From positions 1 to 9,496 of the forward strand of contig CAZJCK010000103.1 in the NCBI GenBank assembly GCA_964544635.1: a stretch of 9,496 bases of DNA, written 5' to 3'. Below the pieces are notes generated by a model. That model searched no databases. It was not told the origin of the DNA and was given only the letters and a program-made list of their open reading frames with translations. Every line of letters starts with the position of its first letter. Within the stretch, counting starts at the first letter, position 1. This DNA comes from CAZJCK01 sp964544635 (lineage in GTDB: Bacteria > Zixibacteria > MSB-5A5 > GN15 > FEB-12). Of the stretch, positions 7,250 through 9,496 are shown piece after piece. The translations under genes and the position numbers were made by a program.

Positions 7250-7288
7250 GGAGTACGAAACGACGTACCGATTGGGAGGTCGCACGAA

Positions 7289-7318
7289 CCTCTTTATAGC
7301 CCAGCGCTTTGCGGTGGG
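7289..7318 (+). repeat. 30-nt direct repeat, copy 1
   Basis: Matches 7502-7531 at 27 of 30 positions. The core is a hairpin with a TTT loop, CCCA.CGC-TTT-GCG.TGGG. The two copies keep paired arms although individual bases differ. This copy doubles as the terminator at 7300-7327. Confidence 0.7.
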
Positions 7319-7327
7319 TTTCTTTTT
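7300..7327 (+). terminator. Intrinsic terminator of the ATP-grasp gene
   Basis: CCCAGCGC-TTT-GCGGTGGG (one internal G-G mismatch) is followed by TTTCTTTTT, about 50 nt past the stop of the gene. A weaker hairpin, GAGGT-N7-ACCTC followed by TTTAT (7276-7296), precedes it. Together they give a plausible transcript end. Confidence 0.65.
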
Positions 7328-7465
7328 GGGATGATCGAGAACACGTCGGAGTTTCGCAGCGCAGATCTCCGAGGCCGCCGGAGGCGAACGGAGATGCCTG
7401 CGGTTCATTCTGTGCAATGAAGCCGACCGGCTTGCAGGGACCGGTTTGCCCTACGGGTTGCGTGG

Positions 7466-7495
7466 GCGGCAGACGTCTTCGTCTGCCCCTTTTTT
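7466..7495 (+). terminator. GGCAGACG palindrome, copy B, with T-tract
   Basis: GGCAGACG-TCTT-CGTCTGCC (7468-7487) followed by CC and six T. It has the form of an intrinsic terminator on the plus strand and is also the inverted second copy of the element at 4192-4214. It may be a back-up terminator for the ATP-grasp transcript. Confidence 0.6.
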
Positions 7496-7501
7496 GTTTG
7501 C

Positions 7502-7531
7502 CCTCTTTGTAGCCCACCGCTTTGCGGTAGG
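7502..7531 (+). repeat. 30-nt direct repeat, copy 2
   Basis: Second copy of the 7289-7318 element, with stem core ACCGC-TTT-GCGGT and no following T-tract. The interval between the copies is 183 nt. The pair could be remnants of a small non-autonomous element, but no target-site duplication is evident. Confidence 0.65.
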
Positions 7532-7640
7532 CATTGTTAGTGACGTCGATCGAGAGGTGTCGCGAGCGCAGGGCTCGTGACCCACACACAGCTCGCATTA
7601 GTGCAACCCACCGTGCGAAGCGCAAACGGGGCGATCCTGG

Positions 7641-7661
7641 GCCCCGGACCAAGTCCGGGGC
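7641..7661. repeat. Perfect GC-rich palindrome
   Basis: A 9-bp perfect stem, GCCCCGGAC and GTCCGGGGC, with a CAA loop. 'CCCGGACyy..GTCCGGGG' palindromes of this type are widespread dispersed intergenic repeats. No U-tract follows on either strand. Confidence 0.6.
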
Positions 7662-7710
7662 GACAGATAGCGGACAGAAGACAGAAAAAAGAGAAGCGCC
7701 CGCGCCCGCC

Positions 7711-7759
7711 TCATCCCGGCCGGAGTCCGGCGAAGGCCCGACGCAGAGCCGGGGTCCAT
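7711..7759 (+). repeat. Dispersed palindromic repeat, copy 2 (with inner hairpin)
   Basis: Outer arms TCATCCCGGC (7711-7720) and AGCCGGGGTCCAT (7747-7759) match the ends of the family seen at 2021, 9348 and 9453. Between them lies a second small hairpin, GCCGG-AGT-CCGGC (7719-7731), so this copy looks expanded or nested. Confidence 0.5.
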
Positions 7760-7828
7760 CTTGCTGCCCCCCAGCGCGCGAACTGCGAAGTGGGGTACCG
7801 CGCATTGATCGCTTGAACTGTCGGAGGT

Positions 7829-8047
7829 TCACTTCCGGCTAAACAAATTCAATACAATCGTCAGGATGATCGAGATGAGGATCATGCTGGTGATCGGGAT
7901 ATAGACGCGGGTATTCCCTTTTTCCCACGTAAGGTCGCCGGGGAGTTTGCCCAGAAACGGGATCCTGTCGGCAAAGAGTATTATCAGACCGAGGATCACA
8001 ATCAGGATACCGGCGATGATGAGGAGTTTACCCAATTGCGGCGTCAT
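7829..8047 (-). CDS. DUF2905 family small membrane protein
   Basis: 72 residues from ATG at 8047 (minus) to TGA at 7829-7831. The start is chosen because the DUF2905 pattern begins there (MTPQLGKLLIIAGI); the in-frame upstream extension to 8143 has no family resemblance and would overlap the preceding gene. Residues about 8-26 form a hydrophobic helix (LLIIAGILIVILGLIILFA), followed by the family signature 'IPFLGKLPGDLTWEKGNTRVYIPITSM' region at 29-55, then a second helix at about 53-69 ending in basic SRK. The topology is two membrane helices with a short conserved loop. The function of DUF2905 is unknown. It follows the 95-aa gene by 7 nt, so the two are very probably co-transcribed; no strong SD is visible, consistent with translational coupling. 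Confidence 0.88.
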   Translation of the reverse strand: MTPQLGKLLIIAGILIVILGLIILFADRIPFLGKLPGDLTWEKGNTRVYIPITSMILISIILTIVLNLFSRK

Positions 8048-8054
8048 AGCCGCA

Positions 8055-8342
8055 TTATGTCGAGAACAGGGTGAGGTGATCAACCCAAATCTGGGTGAGG
8101 GCGCGCTGTTCGGCCGACAGATCTGACGGCATCCGTCCGCCACCCAGCAGTTGACCGAGGGCTTCGAGGGCGGTCCGGGTATCGTCGAGCGACAGGTCGT
8201 GGCCGATTTCGCGCGACAGTTTTTCGCGGAAACGCAGGGTTTCGCGAATGATCGTATTGACGGCGGTCCGGCTGTCGGCCCGGTTATCGAGAAGGCCCTG
8301 GCAGGCGGACTGGATAAGCAGACGAAGAGCGTGTTCGGTCAT
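8055..8342 (-). CDS. Hypothetical 95-aa soluble helical protein
   Basis: ATG at 8342 (minus) is preceded by a good Shine-Dalgarno, AGGAGAAAG, with 4 nt before the start; TAA is at 8055-8057. I do not recognise the family. The product is predicted to be mostly alpha-helical and soluble, with charged amphipathic stretches (RLLIQSACQGLLDNRADSRT near 6-25, TIIRETLRFREKLSREI near 29-45) and a glycine-rich turn 'LGGGRMP' near 63-69. There is no signal peptide, membrane helix or metal-binding motif; one cysteine (C14). It lies 7 nt upstream of the DUF2905 gene, so the pair probably forms an operon. The good ribosome site and the tight spacing make it a real gene in my view, though its function is open. 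Confidence 0.72.
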   Translation of the reverse strand: MTEHALRLLIQSACQGLLDNRADSRTAVNTIIRETLRFREKLSREIGHDLSLDDTRTALEALGQLLGGGRMPSDLSAEQRALTQIWVDHLTLFST

Positions 8343-8392
8343 GGTTCTTTCTCCTGTCCGGCATTTGCGATCCTGCCGCCCGAAGGGAGCAG

Positions 8393-8404
8393 TGGGGTAC
8401 CCCA
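8393..8404. repeat. 12-bp perfect palindrome in the leader of the 95-aa gene
   Basis: TGGGGTACCCCA lies 51 nt upstream of the ATG at 8342 (minus). It could be an operator or a leader hairpin. The string AGTGGGGTACC also occurs near 7788-7799, so it may instead be part of a dispersed repeat. Confidence 0.35.
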
Positions 8405-8468
8405 GTAGCCTCGGCCTCACCGCGGGGTTTTGTCGCCGGACCAGATAACTATCGACAGCGGATTGAGA

Positions 8469-8741
8469 TTATTTAGCGCCAATTCGCAAGCGAATGTTGA
8501 GCCAGGCGCCTATGGCTATGAGGACCAAACCGCTGGTGGCGCGGAGGTTATGGAAGATATTCTGGATGGCGCGGGCAATATACACAGCCACCCCGTGTTC
8601 GTCCATATCAAGCTGAACTGTGCTAAATATGAGCCAAAAGCCGACCAGAATCATGGCGAAATGGACACCGTGCTTGAGCCAGACAGGGGCGCGCTCGGCG
8701 ATTTCGTCGGAAGACGGCTGGTTGTGGTATTTAATCGGCAT
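8469..8741 (-). CDS. Hypothetical two-helix inner-membrane protein (90 aa)
   Basis: ATG at 8741 (minus) to TAA at 8469-8471. The protein begins with a polar, proline- and charge-containing N-terminus (MPIKYHNQPSSDEIAERAP), followed by a hydrophobic segment at about 27-44 (VHFAMILVGFWLIFSTVQ), an acidic, partly amphipathic loop of about 24 residues, and a second hydrophobic segment near 69-84 (SGLVLIAIGAWLNI), ending in basic RLRIGAK. I do not recognise the family. No strong SD is seen before the ATG; an alternative GTG at 8822 would add 27 residues that look non-coding. It is separated from the downstream minus-strand pair by 126 nt and is divergent from the VOC gene, with about 156 nt between starts. 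The gene call rests on its membrane pattern and lack of competing frames. Confidence 0.62.
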   Translation of the reverse strand: MPIKYHNQPSSDEIAERAPVWLKHGVHFAMILVGFWLIFSTVQLDMDEHGVAVYIARAIQNIFHNLRATSGLVLIAIGAWLNIRLRIGAK

Positions 8742-8831
8742 GGTAAATAGAACGGCGCTTAACGGTGGTGGTTCCGCCGTGACGTTGTCACCAAGAGGTT
8801 GTTGCTGGTGGAAATGTGACACTTTCGGATA

Positions 8832-8847
8832 AGTATCGACGTATACT
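8832..8847. promoter_or_regulatory. Inverted repeat overlapping a -10-like box between divergent genes
   Basis: AGTAT-CGACGT-ATACT is a perfect 5-bp inverted repeat with 6-bp spacing. Its right half contains TATACT (8842-8847), a good -10 for the VOC gene starting 50 nt later, but no matching -35 is clear. It could be an operator serving one or both divergent genes. Confidence 0.35.
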
Positions 8848-8897
8848 CAGGCTGTAATCAACAACCGATTCACATCAAAACCTGTAAGGAGGCCGTC

Positions 8898-9281
8898 ATG
8901 GCTGAAGTGCCCGCACATGGTAACTTTTGCTGGAATGAACTGATTTCGACCGATCTGGACAAAGCAAGGCAGTTTTATGGTGACTTGCTCGGTTGGGAGA
9001 TTAAAGACAGCGGCATGCCGGGAATGCAGTATCTGCTGGCACATGCCGGTGACAAGCAGACTTGTGGTATGATGAACATGCCGGAGGAAGCCAAGGGGGC
9101 GCCATCGCACTGGATGTCGTACATCGCGGTCGAGAAGGTCGACGAGTTAACCGAGAAGGCGAAGAGCCTGGGGGCAAACGTGATTCATGGACCGCAGGAT
9201 ATTCCGACGGTGGGACGGTTCGTGATTCTGCAGGATCCGACCGGAGCGATGATTTCGTTGATAACGTTGGAGAAGAAATAG
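8898..9281 (+). CDS. VOC-fold (glyoxalase/bleomycin-resistance/dioxygenase superfamily) protein
   Basis: 127 residues, preceded by TAAGGAGG at 8884-8891 and ATG at 8898. It holds one full VOC module of two beta-alpha-beta-beta-beta halves. The first (about 8-60) contains 'WNELISTDLDKARQFYGDLLGWE', the usual helix and 'FY..LLGW' signature. The second (about 70-125) contains 'SHWMSYIAVEKVDELTEKAKSLGANV' and 'GRFVILQDPTGAMISLI'. It resembles the family of small proteins annotated as glyoxalase-like or VOC proteins. E14 and H71 are possible metal ligands, but the glutamate that glyoxalase I has in the final strand is Ser120 here, so true methylglyoxal activity is doubtful. The substrate is unknown. 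The gene stands alone and ends just before the hairpin at 9297-9325. Confidence 0.88.
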   Translation: MAEVPAHGNFCWNELISTDLDKARQFYGDLLGWEIKDSGMPGMQYLLAHAGDKQTCGMMNMPEEAKGAPSHWMSYIAVEKVDELTEKAKSLGANVIHGPQDIPTVGRFVILQDPTGAMISLITLEKK

Positions 9282-9296
9282 ATTGTGATTGTGGTC

Positions 9297-9325
9297 CCCA
9301 CCGCCCGGCTCTGCCGGGCAGTGGG
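9297..9325 (+). terminator. Hairpin after the VOC gene
   Basis: CCCAC-c-GCCCGGC, TCT loop, GCCGGGC-a-GTGGG: a stem of 13 positions with one C-A mismatch, 15 nt past the TAG. No U-tract follows, so it may be a 3'-end stabiliser or part of the repeat cluster rather than an intrinsic terminator. Confidence 0.5.
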
Positions 9326-9347
9326 ATACCAAATGGGGTGGGGCATC

Positions 9348-9374
9348 TGTCATTTCAGCGAAGGCTGGAACTCC
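9348..9374 (+). repeat. Dispersed palindromic repeat, copy 3
   Basis: TTTCAGC-GAAG-GCTGGAA (9353-9370) with flanks GTCA and CTCC aligns with the reverse complement of 2021-2047, with changed but mostly compensating stem bases and a shared GCGAAGGC core. That is typical of an old dispersed palindrome family. Confidence 0.6.
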
Positions 9375-9400
9375 CTGGCCGAACGTATGCAGAAGAGGTT

Positions 9401-9463
9401 CACACCACGTCGTCCCCGCGCCACACCACGTGTTCCCCGCCCCACGCCACGTCGTCCCCGCGC
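9401..9463 (+). repeat. Three tandem copies of a 21-bp unit
   Basis: Units 9401-9421, 9422-9442 and 9443-9463 run head to tail without spacers. Each begins CAC[A/G]CCACGT and ends TCCCCG followed by two or three C/G bases. Unit 3 differs from unit 1 at one position and unit 2 differs at three. The second half of the unit, CGTCGTCCCCGCGC, equals the left arm of the palindrome that directly follows (9453-9476). It is non-coding as far as visible. Confidence 0.8.
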
Positions 9464-9476
9464 AGGCGGGGACCCA
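9453..9476 (+). repeat. Dispersed palindromic repeat, copy 4
   Basis: GTCCCCGC (9454-9461) and GCGGGGAC (9466-9473) form a perfect 8-bp stem with a GCAG loop, ending CCCA as in the other copies. It overlaps the third 21-bp tandem unit. Confidence 0.65.
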
Positions 9477-9496
9477 TTATTCTCTTATCGCCTCAG

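Larger units (their letters stand above)
7250..7828. other. 579-nt gene-free region of palindromic repeats and terminators
   Basis: No open frame here has a start with an SD, a recognisable domain or credible codon use. From left to right it holds the terminator at 7300-7327, a long imperfect hairpin (GCAG-ATCTCCG at 7361-7371 with CGGAGAT-GC-CTGC at 7389-7401), a 14-nt-spaced direct repeat GACCGG[C/T]TTGC (7425 and 7439), the GGCAGACG hairpin with T-tract (7468-7495), the second 30-nt repeat (7502-7531), a perfect GCCCCGGAC-CAA-GTCCGGGGC palindrome (7641-7661) and another dispersed palindrome (7711-7759). It separates the plus-strand ATP-grasp gene from the convergent minus-strand unit. Confidence 0.7.

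Noticed and set aside
5885..7417. Long minus-strand open frame (510 codons) opposite the ATP-grasp gene
   Set aside because: Same reasons; it mirrors the codon bias of the plus-strand gene.
7137..7832. 231-codon minus-strand frame across the repeat region
   Set aside because: It runs through the end of the ATP-grasp gene, two terminators and several palindromes; the product is low-complexity and Arg/Pro/Ser-rich.
7534..7842. Plus-strand frames of 79-102 codons in the repeat region
   Set aside because: They are composed of palindromic repeats, have no SD and no domain, and end inside the DUF2905 gene.
8898..9281. Calling the VOC gene gloA (glyoxalase I)
   Set aside because: The full set of glyoxalase I metal ligands is not present and the sequence is closer to generic VOC proteins.
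9401..9463. CRISPR array
   Set aside because: The units abut directly without spacers and only three copies are present.

Overview
The window looks like a chromosomal stretch from a moderately GC-rich, uncultured-type bacterium. The best clue to its identity is the first gene. It is a secreted beta-propeller protein ending in a type IX secretion (Por) sorting domain with the YPNPFN motif, which is typical of the FCB group (Bacteroidota, Ignavibacteria, Zixibacteria, Latescibacteria and relatives). A Zixibacteria-like host is my inference and cannot be proven from this window.

Layout. 1-1964 (+): 3' part of an LVIVD-type beta-propeller protein with a T9SS tail, closed by a strong hairpin. 2154-2474 (+): a small HesB/IscA-like protein with an in-frame UGA at codon 35, exactly where IscA has its cluster-binding Cys35. 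It reads best as a selenoprotein, and a candidate bacterial SECIS hairpin lies 25 nt past the UGA. A textbook intrinsic terminator follows. 2605-4085 (+): glutamate dehydrogenase (gdhA) behind a clear sigma70-type promoter, with a CRP/FNR-like operator just downstream of the predicted start point. 4241-7249 (+): a promoter with almost no leader, then a 987-aa protein that fuses two receiver-like domains to a PPDK/PEP-synthase ATP-grasp domain and a C-terminal domain I do not recognise. 7250-7828: a 579-nt gene-free stretch made of terminators and palindromic repeats. 7829-8342 (-): a two-gene unit (DUF2905 membrane protein and an unknown 95-aa protein). 8469-8741 (-): a two-helix membrane protein. 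8898-9281 (+): a VOC/glyoxalase-fold protein divergent from it. 9282-9496: hairpin, dispersed palindromes and a three-copy 21-bp tandem repeat.

The genes do not form one pathway. gdhA (ammonium assimilation) and the ATP-grasp/receiver fusion are separately promoted single-gene units, and both sit close to central carbon/nitrogen metabolism. The selenoprotein points to Fe-S or redox chemistry and implies that the host encodes selenocysteine machinery elsewhere. Short palindromic repeats of at least three kinds fill most of the intergenic space. The most interesting items are the HesB-like selenoprotein with its SECIS candidate, the REC-REC-ATP-grasp fusion, and the gdhA control region.
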